A stretch of 64,000 nucleotides of DNA, from assembly GCF_900115615.1 (NCBI RefSeq), contig NZ_FOXB01000008.1:1-64000 (forward strand), in the 5' to 3' direction. Within the stretch, counting starts at the first letter, position 1, and the number at the start of each line of letters is the position of its first letter. The translations under genes and the position numbers were made by a program. Source of the DNA: Hydrogenimonas thermophila (GTDB lineage: Bacteria; Campylobacterota; Campylobacteria; Campylobacterales; Hydrogenimonadaceae). Positions 17,605 to 26,762 of this stretch are shown piece after piece. The notes beneath the pieces are model-generated. The model was not told the origin of the DNA and made no database searches. It saw only the letters and a list, made by a program, of their open reading frames with translations.

Positions 17605-18506
17605 CACTTATGCTGCTGAAGATAATTGACTACATTTTCAATAAATGCGTCATGTTTACCCTCTTTAGAGTATGCAATATATAGTTTTCTTTTAATGCGG
17701 TGACCTCTAATTCTTGATTCAAAAAGTTGTCCATTTTCAATCTCATCAGCTATTGCAACATGTGAAATAAACGATACAACAGGCGGTTTTCCATCCTCTT
17801 TATCAGCTTTCAAAATAGTAGCTTTAAGTGTAGCAGAGCTGTCAACTTCATATAGAACATCAAGGTTTTTACACTCAACACCTATCTCTTCAAATACATC
17901 TTTTACCATGCGTCTTGTATGTGACGCTTCATCACGGCAAATCCATCTGAAATTATTCAAATCTTCCGGCTTTAGTGTTTTAGGAAGTGGCTGGTTACTG
18001 AAAACTACCAACTCATCTTCAAGCCACTCTCTATAAATAATATCATCTTTAAATATTGGAGACTCAATAAGACCTAGATCAATTTGTTTGTTAAGAATAT
18101 CATCAATAACCTGTTCAGAAACCTCAACTTTTACCTGAACATCGTTTCGTATAGCATTTTTTATGTTATTTAAACATTTTCCAGGAATTATGAAGTTACC
18201 TATAGTAAAAGATGCACCTATTCTAAAAGTAATCTCTTTATTTATTATTTTTATCAGATCTCTTTCTGCATTTCCTATACATTTTTCTAAACGTACAGCT
18301 ATACGATAAAGATCTTCTCCCTCTTTTGTTAATATGACACCATTTTTTTTGCGCTCAATTATTTTGCAATCGAGATATTTTTCGATAAACTTAATCTGCT
18401 GGGTAACTGCAGGTTGAGAGATACCTAGCTTGGCAGAAGCTTTTGAAAAACTGCGTTCACGAATGACTGTCAAAAAAGTTTCAAGTTTAGCAAAGTCCTT
18501 CAGCAT
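17601..18506 (-). CDS. LysR-family transcriptional regulator
   Basis: A 301-residue regulator: N-terminal winged helix-turn-helix (about 4-62, with RSFSKASAKLGISQPAVTQQ) and a periplasmic-binding-like effector domain from about 90. The ligand is unknown. It is divergent from pcrA across a 189-bp gap and convergent with the gene of unknown function. LysR proteins often act on divergent neighbours and on themselves; a palindrome at 18622-18637 is a candidate site. Confidence 0.92.
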   Translation of the reverse strand: MLKDFAKLETFLTVIRERSFSKASAKLGISQPAVTQQIKFIEKYLDCKIIERKKNGVILTKEGEDLYRIAVRLEKCIGNAERDLIKIINKEITFRIGASFTIGNFIIPGKCLNNIKNAIRNDVQVKVEVSEQVIDDILNKQIDLGLIESPIFKDDIIYREWLEDELVVFSNQPLPKTLKPEDLNNFRWICRDEASHTRRMVKDVFEEIGVECKNLDVLYEVDSSATLKATILKADKEDGKPPVVSFISHVAIADEIENGQLFESRIRGHRIKRKLYIAYSKEGKHDAFIENVVNYLQQHKC

Positions 18507-18621
18507 AACTATTCCTTAAGATTTTTATTTGTTATTCTACCAGATAAATATTGCAAAATCAATAATTTTTTGTTATTTCACTAACTTTTCACTTGAAATA
18601 TAAAAACTTGAAATTCTTATC

Positions 18622-18637
18622 TTTGACAAAAGTCAAA
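18622..18637. promoter_or_regulatory. Palindrome in the LysR-pcrA divergent gap
   Basis: Perfect inverted repeat TTTGAC-AAAA-GTCAAA. It lies 116 bp upstream of the LysR gene and about 12 bp ahead of the pcrA -10 element. LysR proteins favour interrupted dyads (T-N11-A), which this could contain, but a link to this LysR is inference. Confidence 0.35.
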
Positions 18638-18646
18638 TTTATTTTT

Positions 18647-18655
18647 TGCTATACT
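18647..18655 (+). promoter_or_regulatory. Candidate pcrA promoter (extended -10)
   Basis: TGCTATACT matches an extended -10 element 40 bp upstream of the pcrA start. TTGACA at 18623-18628 is 21 bp further upstream, too far for a normal -35. Campylobacterota sigma70 promoters usually lack a firm -35, so the -10 is the stronger evidence. Confidence 0.5.
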
Positions 18656-18695
18656 AAATAGAATTCATCATATTAATAAGTAGCAGAAACAAATT

Positions 18696-20741
18696 ATGGA
18701 AAAAATATTAGAACAGTTAAACCCCGAGCAGCGTGAAGCTGCATCACATATAGATGGACCTATGCTTATTTTAGCAGGTGCAGGCAGTGGAAAGACAAAA
18801 ACAATTACAACAAGACTTGCATATTTACTATCTATAGGCATTGATCCGGCAAATACATTAACGCTTACTTTTACAAATAAAGCAGCATCAGAGATGAGAG
18901 AGCGTGCTCTTTCTATGATAGATAATCCAATCTACCCTCCACTTTTATGCACATTCCATAAATTTGGTCTGCTCTTTTTAAAATTCAATATAGAAAAACT
19001 TGGACGCAAAAATGACTTTGTTGTCATAGACACAGATGATAAAAAGCGAATTATTAAAAATATAAATAAAGAATTGCCTACATCTTTAGTTGCCAGTGAA
19101 ATATCTAGATATAAAAACTCTTTGGTTAAACCAGATGAAGCCATTGCTCAGGCAACACAGCCAAATTACAAAATGATTGCTTCTATTTATAGAACTTATC
19201 AAGACTATTTATTGGAAAACAATCTTGTAGATTTTGATGATCTTCTTATGCTGACATATGACTTGCTTGAACAAGATTCTAATCTTAGAAAAGATATCAG
19301 TAACCGCTATCAATACATAATGGTAGATGAGTATCAAGATACAAATGAACTACAACTGCAACTTCTTAAAAAGTTATGTGATACTCATACAAACCTATGT
19401 GTAGTTGGAGATGATGATCAGAGTATTTATGGATGGCGTGGTGCAAATATAAAAAATATTCTCGAATTTTCCAATATGTTTGATAATACAAAAGTTATAA
19501 AACTAGAAAGCAACTATCGCTCTACCAAGGAGATACTTGAAGCTGCAAATCTGCTTATAGATCACAATCGCAACCGCCTTGGAAAAAGGTTGGTAAGTAC
19601 AAGAGGCAGCGGAAAACCTATAACTCTCTTTCAAAGCAGTGATGAAAATGAAGAGTCAGATAAAATCGCACGGGCTATCAAAGAGTTAATAGATAGCGGT
19701 GTGTCAGCTGGTGAGATAGCTGTTCTTTATAGAATCAATGCGCTCTCAAGGTCACTTGAAGAAGGGTTAAACCGTGCAGGAATAGCATATCAGATGGTAG
19801 GCGGTGTAAGATTTTATGAACGTGCTGAAATAAAAGATGCAATAAGTTATTTGCGAATCATAGCAAACAGCCACGACGATTTTAGTTTTAAAAGAGTCAT
19901 AAACAGACCAAAACGCGGAATTGGCAAAGCCACAATAGAAAAAATTGAAAAAGCTGCATATGAAAAACGTTTGTCAATCTTCCAGTTTTTAAGCGAAACA
20001 CCAAAAGACGAGCTATCAAAACTGCTTAGTAAAAAAGCTTATGCTTCTGTTATACAGTTAATCAATGATCTTGAAACTCTGCAAGAGACTCTAAACCGTT
20101 CAACAATGGATTTTATAGAAATTTTAGACAATATAATAGGATTGAAAGAGTACTACAGCTCTATGCCTGACGGTATGGAGCGTGTTTTAAACTTAGATGA
20201 ATTTTATGGACTATTCCGTGATACAATCAAAAAAAATCCTCAAATAAGCCTAGATGAATTTTTAAATGAGATATCTCTACAAAGTGATCAAGATCAAATT
20301 AATGGAGAGCAAATTTCTATTATGAGTGTACACGCATCAAAAGGATTGGAGTTTGCTCACCTCTTTGTCATAGGAATGGAAGAGGAGTTTTTTCCACTTC
20401 TTGGAGACGGATGCGACATTGAAGAGGAGAGAAGACTCGGATATGTAGCTATGACACGAGCTAAAGAGACTTTGACACTCTCAACTGTTCAAAGCCGATT
20501 TCACAAAGGAAGAAGAAAACATCTTGAAAAAAGCCGCTTTCTTACTGAGGCAGGACTTCTTAAAGGCTCTTTGGTTTTAGAAAAATCTACCAACTATAAA
20601 AAAGGTGACTTAGTCAAGCACAAACTGTTTGGAATGGGTCGTGTTCTTGAGGTAACCCGCTCTGGACGTAATTTCAAATTAAAGATCAATTTTGGCGGGA
20701 ATCACAGAGAGATACTGTCATCTTTTGTAGAAAAGATTTAA
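18696..20741 (+). CDS. UvrD/PcrA-type 3'-5' DNA helicase
   Basis: A superfamily 1A helicase of 681 residues for repair and replication restart. Motifs: Walker A AGAGSGKTKTI (about 28-38), TFTNKAASEMRER, Walker B VDEYQDTN, GDDDQSIYGWRGA, LESNYRST, VHASKGLEF and VAMTRAKETL. The C-terminal 55 residues (KKGDLVKHKLFGMGRVLEV) look like the tudor-like RNA-polymerase-binding fold of PcrA/UvrD. It is first gene of pcrA-truB-csrA-ispE-smpB, an order I recall from Campylobacter, where the gene is called uvrD, pcrA or rep. Confidence 0.93.
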   Translation: MEKILEQLNPEQREAASHIDGPMLILAGAGSGKTKTITTRLAYLLSIGIDPANTLTLTFTNKAASEMRERALSMIDNPIYPPLLCTFHKFGLLFLKFNIEKLGRKNDFVVIDTDDKKRIIKNINKELPTSLVASEISRYKNSLVKPDEAIAQATQPNYKMIASIYRTYQDYLLENNLVDFDDLLMLTYDLLEQDSNLRKDISNRYQYIMVDEYQDTNELQLQLLKKLCDTHTNLCVVGDDDQSIYGWRGANIKNILEFSNMFDNTKVIKLESNYRSTKEILEAANLLIDHNRNRLGKRLVSTRGSGKPITLFQSSDENEESDKIARAIKELIDSGVSAGEIAVLYRINALSRSLEEGLNRAGIAYQMVGGVRFYERAEIKDAISYLRIIANSHDDFSFKRVINRPKRGIGKATIEKIEKAAYEKRLSIFQFLSETPKDELSKLLSKKAYASVIQLINDLETLQETLNRSTMDFIEILDNIIGLKEYYSSMPDGMERVLNLDEFYGLFRDTIKKNPQISLDEFLNEISLQSDQDQINGEQISIMSVHASKGLEFAHLFVIGMEEEFFPLLGDGCDIEEERRLGYVAMTRAKETLTLSTVQSRFHKGRRKHLEKSRFLTEAGLLKGSLVLEKSTNYKKGDLVKHKLFGMGRVLEVTRSGRNFKLKINFGGNHREILSSFVEKI

Positions 20742-20744
20742 GCA

Positions 20745-21569
20745 ATGAGTAGTAACCGTCTATTTGTTGCCCGCAAACCTATGTTTATAGGTTCAAATAA
20801 ATTTTTATCACAAATCAAACGAAAATATGGTGTTAAAAAAGCAGGATTTTCAGGAACTCTAGACCCATTTGCCTGCGGTGTGCTGATAATTGCTTTTGGT
20901 CAATATACCAAACTTTTCAGATTTTTAAAGAAGAGTCCAAAAACATATAGAGCTACTCTTTGGCTTGGAGTATCCAGCCCAACACTAGACATTGAAAAAA
21001 TTAACAAAATAGAGAATATTCCTCCTTTTGAAAAAAATCTCATTTACGATGTAGCATCTTCATTTGAAGGTATTTTTACATACTATCCGCCAAAATTCTC
21101 TGCAAAACGAGTAGATGGAAAACGAGCTTATGATTTAGCAAGAGAGGGAAAGTCTGTTGAACTATCCCAAATTTCATCAACTATTTACTCTATTAAAATA
21201 ATAAATTACAATCACCCTTTTGTTACTTTTGAGGCAACGGTAAGCGAAGGAACATATATTAGATCTCTAGCAGAAGCTATTGCCAAAAAGCTTGGATGCA
21301 GTGGAACGTTAAGTTATCTTGAGCGCATTCACGAAGGCTCATTTGTTTATGAGAATGAAAAACCTCTTAATCCACTGGAGTATCTACAACCACCATTAAA
21401 TCGTTATTTGGGAAATCCAAATGATCTCATTTTAGGTAAAAAATTATCAGCCAATCAGTTTGAAATATCCAAGCCTGGAATATATACCGTAGTTTTTGAT
21501 AAATATTTTGCTATTATAGAGATAAAAGATTCAGTCTACTATCTGCTCAATAAGGTACAATTATGCTAG
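20745..21569 (+). CDS. truB: tRNA pseudouridine-55 synthase
   Basis: Makes pseudouridine 55 in the T-loop of tRNA. The 274 residues contain the catalytic-aspartate motif GFSGTLDPFACGVL, KTYRATLWLG, YYPPKFSAKRVDGKRAYDLAR and GTYIRSLAEAIA. The start lies 3 bp after the helicase stop and the end overlaps csrA by 7 bp. Confidence 0.94.
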   Translation: MSSNRLFVARKPMFIGSNKFLSQIKRKYGVKKAGFSGTLDPFACGVLIIAFGQYTKLFRFLKKSPKTYRATLWLGVSSPTLDIEKINKIENIPPFEKNLIYDVASSFEGIFTYYPPKFSAKRVDGKRAYDLAREGKSVELSQISSTIYSIKIINYNHPFVTFEATVSEGTYIRSLAEAIAKKLGCSGTLSYLERIHEGSFVYENEKPLNPLEYLQPPLNRYLGNPNDLILGKKLSANQFEISKPGIYTVVFDKYFAIIEIKDSVYYLLNKVQLC

Positions 21570-21799
21570 TATTAACACGAAAAGTTGATGATGCCATACG
21601 TATTGGCAATGATATTGTTATTACAATTATATCTATCGATAAAAAAAATGTTCGCATAGGAATTGATGCCCCTGAAGATGTAATGATACTGCGTGAAGAG
21701 CTTGTTCGTGCAGTAGCTGAAGAGAATATAAAAGCTTCAGGAAAAGCAGAACTAGGAATACTAAACAGCTTGAAAGAGAAATTAAAAAAGAAACCTTAA
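21563..21799 (+). CDS. csrA: Carbon storage regulator CsrA
   Basis: A 78-residue RNA-binding translational regulator. It has the canonical start MLVLTRKVDDAIRIG and the RNA-contact region near REELVRAVAEEN, with a longer charged C-terminus than the 61-residue E. coli form, as usual in Campylobacterota. It overlaps truB by 7 bp. In relatives CsrA controls flagellin and metabolic mRNAs; the fliW partner is not in this window. Confidence 0.95.
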   Translation: MLVLTRKVDDAIRIGNDIVITIISIDKKNVRIGIDAPEDVMILREELVRAVAEENIKASGKAELGILNSLKEKLKKKP

Positions 21800-21817
21800 C
21801 ATACAGGAAATTGACTG

Positions 21818-22591
21818 GTGAAGATAAAAGCTCCTGCAAAAGTAAATATATTTTTAAAAATCACCGGCAGTAGAGGTAATTACCATACTCTGCGTTCCAG
21901 ATTTTTGAGAGTAGATGAACTTTATGACACTGTTACATTTACCAAAAAAAATAGTAATGCAAATCCATATAATGGCTTCAGTTTAGAGTGCAATGTAAAC
22001 CTTCCTGGAAAAAATACAATCTCTTTTGCTTATGAACTACTTTGCGAAAAGTTTGATATTGTAAAAAAGTTTTTTAAAGATTATAAAGTTACACTGGACA
22101 AAAAGATCCCAGCTGGAGCTGGACTTGGCGGTGGAAGCTCTGATGCAGCTGCCTTTTTAAACCTATGCAATGAAGTTTGTGAACTAAACTTGAGCTTGAA
22201 TGAACTTGCAAAAATAGGTGAAAAGATTGGAGCTGATGTTCCATTTTTTGTTTATAATTACAAAAGTGCAAATGTTGAAGGAATTGGAGAGATTGTAACT
22301 CCATTTGAAGAGGAACCGCCAAAACTAAAACTCTTTACTCCTCAAATCCACTGCGATACAGTAAAAGTGTACAAAACATTTAGAAAAGAGTTTTTTCACA
22401 TTGCAGATAAAATGAGTGGAGCTAAATGGCTTGAAACTGACTCTACAACACTTTTAAAAGAGCACGATAGAGAGAGTTTAAATGATCTTTTCCCTGCAGC
22501 AATAAGCGCCTATCCTGAGTTGAAAACTTTTATTAAACCAGACTACTTTTTCAGTGGCAGTGGAAGCACATTTTTCAAACTTGTAGTATAA
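21818..22591 (+). CDS. ispE: 4-diphosphocytidyl-2-C-methyl-D-erythritol kinase
   Basis: A GHMP kinase of the non-mevalonate isoprenoid pathway. It has the ATP-binding loop [18 protein letters not shown] at about residues 92-109 and a C-terminal GSGSTFF. Translation starts at GTG 21818 with AGGAAA upstream. Its 257 residues are at the short end for IspE. Confidence 0.93.
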   Translation: MKIKAPAKVNIFLKITGSRGNYHTLRSRFLRVDELYDTVTFTKKNSNANPYNGFSLECNVNLPGKNTISFAYELLCEKFDIVKKFFKDYKVTLDKKIPAGAGLGGGSSDAAAFLNLCNEVCELNLSLNELAKIGEKIGADVPFFVYNYKSANVEGIGEIVTPFEEEPPKLKLFTPQIHCDTVKVYKTFRKEFFHIADKMSGAKWLETDSTTLLKEHDRESLNDLFPAAISAYPELKTFIKPDYFFSGSGSTFFKLVV

Positions 22592-22598
22592 TTCCACT

Positions 22599-23057
22599 AT
22601 GTCAATTAAAATAGTAACCAAAAACAAAAAAGCCTTTCATGATTATGAAATTTTAGAAAAACTTGAAGCAGGTATTGAGCTGCTTGGAAGTGAAGTCAAA
22701 TCGATTCGAATGGGTCGGGTAAATCTCAAAGACAGCTATGTACGCATCATAAAAGGTGAAGTCTGGGTATTTGGTATGCATATATCTTTTCTTGAGAGTA
22801 CCAACCCTCACTATAAACCAGATGAAAAACGCCCAAGAAAACTGCTTTTGCATAGAAAACAGATAGATAAATGGTATGGAAGGGTAAAACAAGAAGGTCT
22901 TGCAATAGTACCTTTAATGCTCTATTTCAATGAACGCAACAAGGCAAAACTTCAAATTGCTTTGGCAAAAGGTAAAAAGCTTCACGATAAAAGAGAGACT
23001 CTTAAAAGAAAAACCGCTGAGCGTGAAGCCCAGACGGCAATGAAGTACAGATATTAG
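22599..23057 (+). CDS. smpB: SsrA (tmRNA)-binding protein SmpB
   Basis: A 152-residue partner of tmRNA in trans-translation. Conserved blocks: [39 protein letters not shown], and a basic C-terminal tail ([16 protein letters not shown]) that enters the ribosomal A site. It is last gene of the pcrA-to-smpB cluster. Its stop codon overlaps that of a small minus-strand gene. Confidence 0.95.
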   Translation: MSIKIVTKNKKAFHDYEILEKLEAGIELLGSEVKSIRMGRVNLKDSYVRIIKGEVWVFGMHISFLESTNPHYKPDEKRPRKLLLHRKQIDKWYGRVKQEGLAIVPLMLYFNERNKAKLQIALAKGKKLHDKRETLKRKTAEREAQTAMKYRY

Positions 23058-23146
23058 TGCTTTTTGAGCTGAAAAATAGCCCAAGTCGGTGCAATGCCGA
23101 CCGCAGCTAAAGCATAGATAGATGCAACAATCTCCATCGGTGTCAT
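23054..23146 (-). CDS. 30-residue single-span membrane peptide
   Basis: A small open frame convergent with smpB: starts [20 protein letters not shown] and ends FQLKKH, one hydrophobic helix with a positive C-terminal end. A strong AGGGGA lies 8 bp before ATG 23146, and the longer frame from ATG 23164 would bury it. Stop codons of this gene and smpB overlap. Single-span peptides of this kind often accompany respiratory or transport complexes, but I recognise no family. Confidence 0.5.
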   Translation of the reverse strand: MTPMEIVASIYALAAVGIAPTWAIFQLKKH

Positions 23147-23278
23147 TACAACTTCCCCTTTCATATAAATAAATGTAAAATAGGATTACTATTTTCTCTA
23201 TTTCACACTTAAAGTTCACCTAAAATACTTATTTTTAGAGCAATTTTTAATCAGTATTTTTGATATTTATATGAAAGT

Positions 23279-24076
23279 TTATTTTGACTTATCCTGTGTC
23301 AGTTTTTTTGCTTTTTTTACAGGGATTTTTGTAAAGTCTATCAATGATTCTGTAGTTGTCACTTCATCTGGAATATTTTTTAAACCAATTTCCAATACTT
23401 TGGCAGCTGTTACTGCATCAGCATAAGCTCTATGGTGTACAAGAGTATTGATATCTAAAACAATATTCAAATGACCCAATCCATAACGCTCAGCCTCTAT
23501 TGTTCGTCGTGCTAACTCTATTGTACAGAGTTTGCGGTTTCCAAGCACACCTAGTCCAAAACGCTCAAAAGAGTGGGATATAAAGTTATAGTCAAACGAT
23601 ACATTATGAGCTACAAATAAAGCATCGCCTAAAAAGGCTTTAAATTCAGGAAGCATTTTAGAAAGTGGAGGAGCATCTTCCAAATCCTCTGGATTAATAC
23701 CTGTTATTTCACTTATCTGATATGGCAAATAGCTGCAGGCGGCAAATGATTCAAAGCGATCAATAACCTCTCCATTTTTCCATTTTAATGCACCAATCTC
23801 AATTATCTGTGATCGCATAGGCTGACTGCCATTTGTTTCAATATCAACAACACAAAAGACCTCTTCTTGCCATGGCCTAAAAGAGGTTTTAAGAAGTACC
23901 TCATCCCCTTCAATATCAATCGGTACTCCAGATGCAATAACAAGCTCCATTAATGTATCGACATCTTCAAAAAGAGAGTCACGTGTCTTTAAAATCAACT
24001 CTCTAAACCTGTCAATCTCCATCCTGCCGCCACTCTTTTTCATTGCAGCTACAATATTGTCGATTAGAGGGCGCAT
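23279..24076 (-). CDS. DnaQ-like 3'-5' exonuclease (Pol III epsilon family)
   Basis: A DEDDh exonuclease of 265 residues. Exo I is VVDIETNG (about 76-83), Exo II lies near AHNVSFDYNFI, and Exo III near HRAYADA with the catalytic His. About 70 residues precede Exo I and may form a small helical domain. It could be the proofreading subunit or a separate repair exonuclease. The start overlaps the trpF stop by 13 bp. Confidence 0.87.
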   Translation of the reverse strand: MRPLIDNIVAAMKKSGGRMEIDRFRELILKTRDSLFEDVDTLMELVIASGVPIDIEGDEVLLKTSFRPWQEEVFCVVDIETNGSQPMRSQIIEIGALKWKNGEVIDRFESFAACSYLPYQISEITGINPEDLEDAPPLSKMLPEFKAFLGDALFVAHNVSFDYNFISHSFERFGLGVLGNRKLCTIELARRTIEAERYGLGHLNIVLDINTLVHHRAYADAVTAAKVLEIGLKNIPDEVTTTESLIDFTKIPVKKAKKLTQDKSK

Positions 24077-24675
24077 ACTGCTTCCTTGGCTCTTTTAATA
24101 AAAGATCTTACTTTTTCAGGATCTTTTTTCCCTTTTTCAAGCTCTACACCGCTGCTGACATCAACACCGTAAAAACCGTAACGTACTACTTCAGCAACAT
24201 TTTCAGGTGTTAAACCACCTGCAAGTATTATCTTTGAGCAGTCAATGCCGCTAAACCATTCAATATTTAACCTTTTGCCAACACCACCGTAACTTTCACA
24301 ATATGCATCTACTAAACGATAAGAAGATGAAAATTTCAATACATCTTTAGGCTCTTTTGCTCGAATAACAGGCAATACTTTAGTATTTAGACTTTTTAAG
24401 TAGTGCTCATCTACATCAAAATGTATCTGTGCAGTGCTCATGCCAGCAACTTTACATACTTCATCAACCTCTTTGGCAGAACAGTTAACAAAAAGACCAA
24501 CTCGCTCTACAAAAGGAGGAAGTCTATCTACAATTGAACGAGCAATGTCAGATGTAATGAAACGTGGAGACTTCTCATAAAAGACAAAGCCCAAAGCATC
24601 TGCACCAGCTTCAACAGCTACCATTGCATCATCATAAGAAGTAATTCCACAAATCTTGACTCGTATATTATGCAT
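24064..24675 (-). CDS. trpF: Phosphoribosylanthranilate isomerase
   Basis: A TIM-barrel enzyme of tryptophan synthesis, 203 residues. The N-terminal RVKICGITSYDDAMVAVEAGADALGF segment holds the catalytic Cys (KICG) and LAGGLTPENV is the phosphate-binding loop; the C-terminus has GVDVSSGVE. Other trp genes are not adjacent. Confidence 0.94.
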   Translation of the reverse strand: MHNIRVKICGITSYDDAMVAVEAGADALGFVFYEKSPRFITSDIARSIVDRLPPFVERVGLFVNCSAKEVDEVCKVAGMSTAQIHFDVDEHYLKSLNTKVLPVIRAKEPKDVLKFSSSYRLVDAYCESYGGVGKRLNIEWFSGIDCSKIILAGGLTPENVAEVVRYGFYGVDVSSGVELEKGKKDPEKVRSFIKRAKEAVCAL

Positions 24676-24709
24676 TTACCTAACCTCTAACTCTTAGCCC
24701 CTAACACTT
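24675..24709 (-). repeat. Heptamer tract between rpe and trpF
   Basis: Five 7-bp units in register: TTTACCT, AACCTCT, AACTCTT, AGCCCCT, AACACTT. It fills the 25-bp gap between trpF and rpe and runs into the last codons of rpe. Only one orientation is present, unlike the palindromic elements at 15-17 kb. Confidence 0.8.
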
Positions 24710-25342
24710 TAAACTATTAATTGCTTCTGGTATACTATGATGTTTAAAAACATAACTTCCTGCAACAACAACATCTACACCTGCCCTCTTTAAATCTTGC
24801 ACATTCTCATTATTTACTCCACCATCAACCTCTATGAGACATTTTGGGTTTCGTTTTTCTATTAAATCTTTCATACGTTTTACTTTTTCAAGTACACTTG
24901 GTATGAATTTCTGACCTCCAAAACCTGGGTTTACGCTCATTAAAAGAACCATATCCAAATCTTCAAGCAGGTACTCTATGCTTTCAGGTCGAGTATGTGG
25001 ATTTAGTACAATAGCAGGTCTTATTCCCAATCCTCTTATCTTTTGAATCAAACGATGCGGATGTTTCTCTTCTTCAATATGAAAAGAGATAAAACCAGGT
25101 TTTATAGGAGCAAAAAGATCTACAAAAAAAGTATTATTTTCTACCATCAAATGTATATCAAGAGGTTTTGTAGCTGCTTTTGCAACTGCTTCAACCACTA
25201 CTGGTCCTATAGTTAGGTTTGGTACAAAATGTCCATCCATAACATCAACGTGAACAAAGTCACATCCACCTTCACAAATTGCTTTGACATCTCTAGCCAA
25301 ATTTCCAAAATCACATGAGAGAATACTTGGAGCAACTAACAT
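24701..25342 (-). CDS. rpe: Ribulose-phosphate 3-epimerase
   Basis: A TIM-barrel epimerase of the pentose phosphate pathway, 213 residues. Motifs: APSILSCDFGNL, VHVDVMDGHFVPNLTIGP (metal ligands His and Asp), VNPGFGGQKF and EVDGGVN. Adjacent to trpF and dnaQ-like genes on the same strand. Confidence 0.95.
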   Translation of the reverse strand: MLVAPSILSCDFGNLARDVKAICEGGCDFVHVDVMDGHFVPNLTIGPVVVEAVAKAATKPLDIHLMVENNTFFVDLFAPIKPGFISFHIEEEKHPHRLIQKIRGLGIRPAIVLNPHTRPESIEYLLEDLDMVLLMSVNPGFGGQKFIPSVLEKVKRMKDLIEKRNPKCLIEVDGGVNNENVQDLKRAGVDVVVAGSYVFKHHSIPEAINSLKC

Positions 25343-25364
25343 ATTTAGCCTTTCAATGCTATTT

Positions 25365-26762
25365 TTATGGATTCAAAAAGAATGTGAAAGGATAATGATC
25401 AAAACTAAAATTAACCTGAACTCCTTGAATATTTCCTAATGTATTTTTTAACTCCTCTGTTGATGCATATCTACGAGGCAGTGTTATTGTTACATTTACA
25501 CCTTTTTCTTGAAGTATGCTTTTAGATTTACCAGCAACAATATTGACCAATTCACCCAATGCATCCTCTAAAACTTCTTTATCATCACTCTCTTCGCCTA
25601 TTAAAAGTTTACAAGCATTTTTTACTAATTCATTTGACATTATAAGAGTAATCATTCCATCTATATCACCATAAAAAGCAATTGAACTTGCCATAGCATC
25701 TTTAAGCTTTGGCTCATAAGTCTGAATATTCATACCCTCTTTTACTACAGTCAGATTTGTCATCATTTGCAATGTGCCTATTGTTGCATCTACAAATATA
25801 GGTAATTTTGAAACAAGAGCTTTAGTCAATTTATTTTTGTCTTTCTTTACTATTCCTCCTCCACCACCAGTCATTGATAAAACAGTTTTATCTGTAAAAA
25901 ACTCTGTCTCATTTTCAAAAAACATTATGCCGGCATCTTCAAGCTCTTGTACAAACCTTTTTGGAGTCTTTTCCATATCTAATCCGACAATAGCAATTAA
26001 TGCCCCATACTCTGCGCCAGCAGTAGAAAGTTTTGAAAAGAAATTTGTTGCATGAATGTTCAATGAACTAACCCTTGTAGCATCAAACATAAAAAGTTGA
26101 AATCCTACTTTCAGACAGTTTTGATGATAAACAATATCAAACTGTTCAGAAATAGATCCATCTAGAAAACCTTTAAGGTAGTAAATTACACAATTACCTT
26201 TTGTTCTGGCTGCTATCTTATTGCTCATCCAGCCCAAATATGTCATATGTACAACATGTTTAAATTTGTCTTTATCTTCTAATCTCTTATAATACTCTTC
26301 TTCATTTTGTACAACAACAGGGTTATATCCACGGTCAAATATCTCTATTGCCTGCATACTGCGTTGAGTTGAATCTTCATGATAAACTAATACATTTTCA
26401 TTATCTTTAGCCTCTTCACCTCCAGCAAAAAGAAGCGCAATATCAACTGTTTTAAAAAGACTAAATGGTACTTGCTGATCAAAAAACTTAAAAAAAGCTT
26501 TATACTGTTCATAATTATAATCACAAAACCCAATAGTAACATTCATCTCTTTATGCATCTTTTGCATAATATCAAGAAGGCTGGTTACTCCGTTTTTGTT
26601 AAAAAAGATAACCTTTTTTAGTGATACAAGTACCATTGAAACATTCAAACTCTTTGTAGTTTGCATGTCTTGAATGGTAATTACCTGCATAGCACTTATT
26701 CCATCTAAAAAACCTTGCGGTGTAAAAAGTGCAATTCTTTGCTTTTTAACAACTGGTCTCAT
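25365..26762 (-). CDS. Protein with C-terminal CheX-like phosphatase domain
   Basis: A 465-residue cytoplasmic protein. The last 140 residues resemble CheX/CheC phosphatases: the active-site pair appears in GELVNIVAGK (Glu ... Asn) after the DALG segment. The first 320 residues look like alpha/beta STAS-type units, for example the TPQGFLDG opening and a related YYLKGFLDGS segment near residue 195. A role in dephosphorylating CheY-like regulators is likely by family. It overlaps the HDOD gene by 4 bp, so the two should be made together. Confidence 0.75.
   Translation of the reverse strand: MRPVVKKQRIALFTPQGFLDGISAMQVITIQDMQTTKSLNVSMVLVSLKKVIFFNKNGVTSLLDIMQKMHKEMNVTIGFCDYNYEQYKAFFKFFDQQVPFSLFKTVDIALLFAGGEEAKDNENVLVYHEDSTQRSMQAIEIFDRGYNPVVVQNEEEYYKRLEDKDKFKHVVHMTYLGWMSNKIAARTKGNCVIYYLKGFLDGSISEQFDIVYHQNCLKVGFQLFMFDATRVSSLNIHATNFFSKLSTAGAEYGALIAIVGLDMEKTPKRFVQELEDAGIMFFENETEFFTDKTVLSMTGGGGGIVKKDKNKLTKALVSKLPIFVDATIGTLQMMTNLTVVKEGMNIQTYEPKLKDAMASSIAFYGDIDGMITLIMSNELVKNACKLLIGEESDDKEVLEDALGELVNIVAGKSKSILQEKGVNVTITLPRRYASTEELKNTLGNIQGVQVNFSFDHYPFTFFLNP

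Noticed and set aside
22914-23219. 101-codon minus-strand frame over smpB
   Set aside because: Cys-rich, no ribosome-binding site, and antisense to smpB; the 30-codon frame in the same area has the better start signal.
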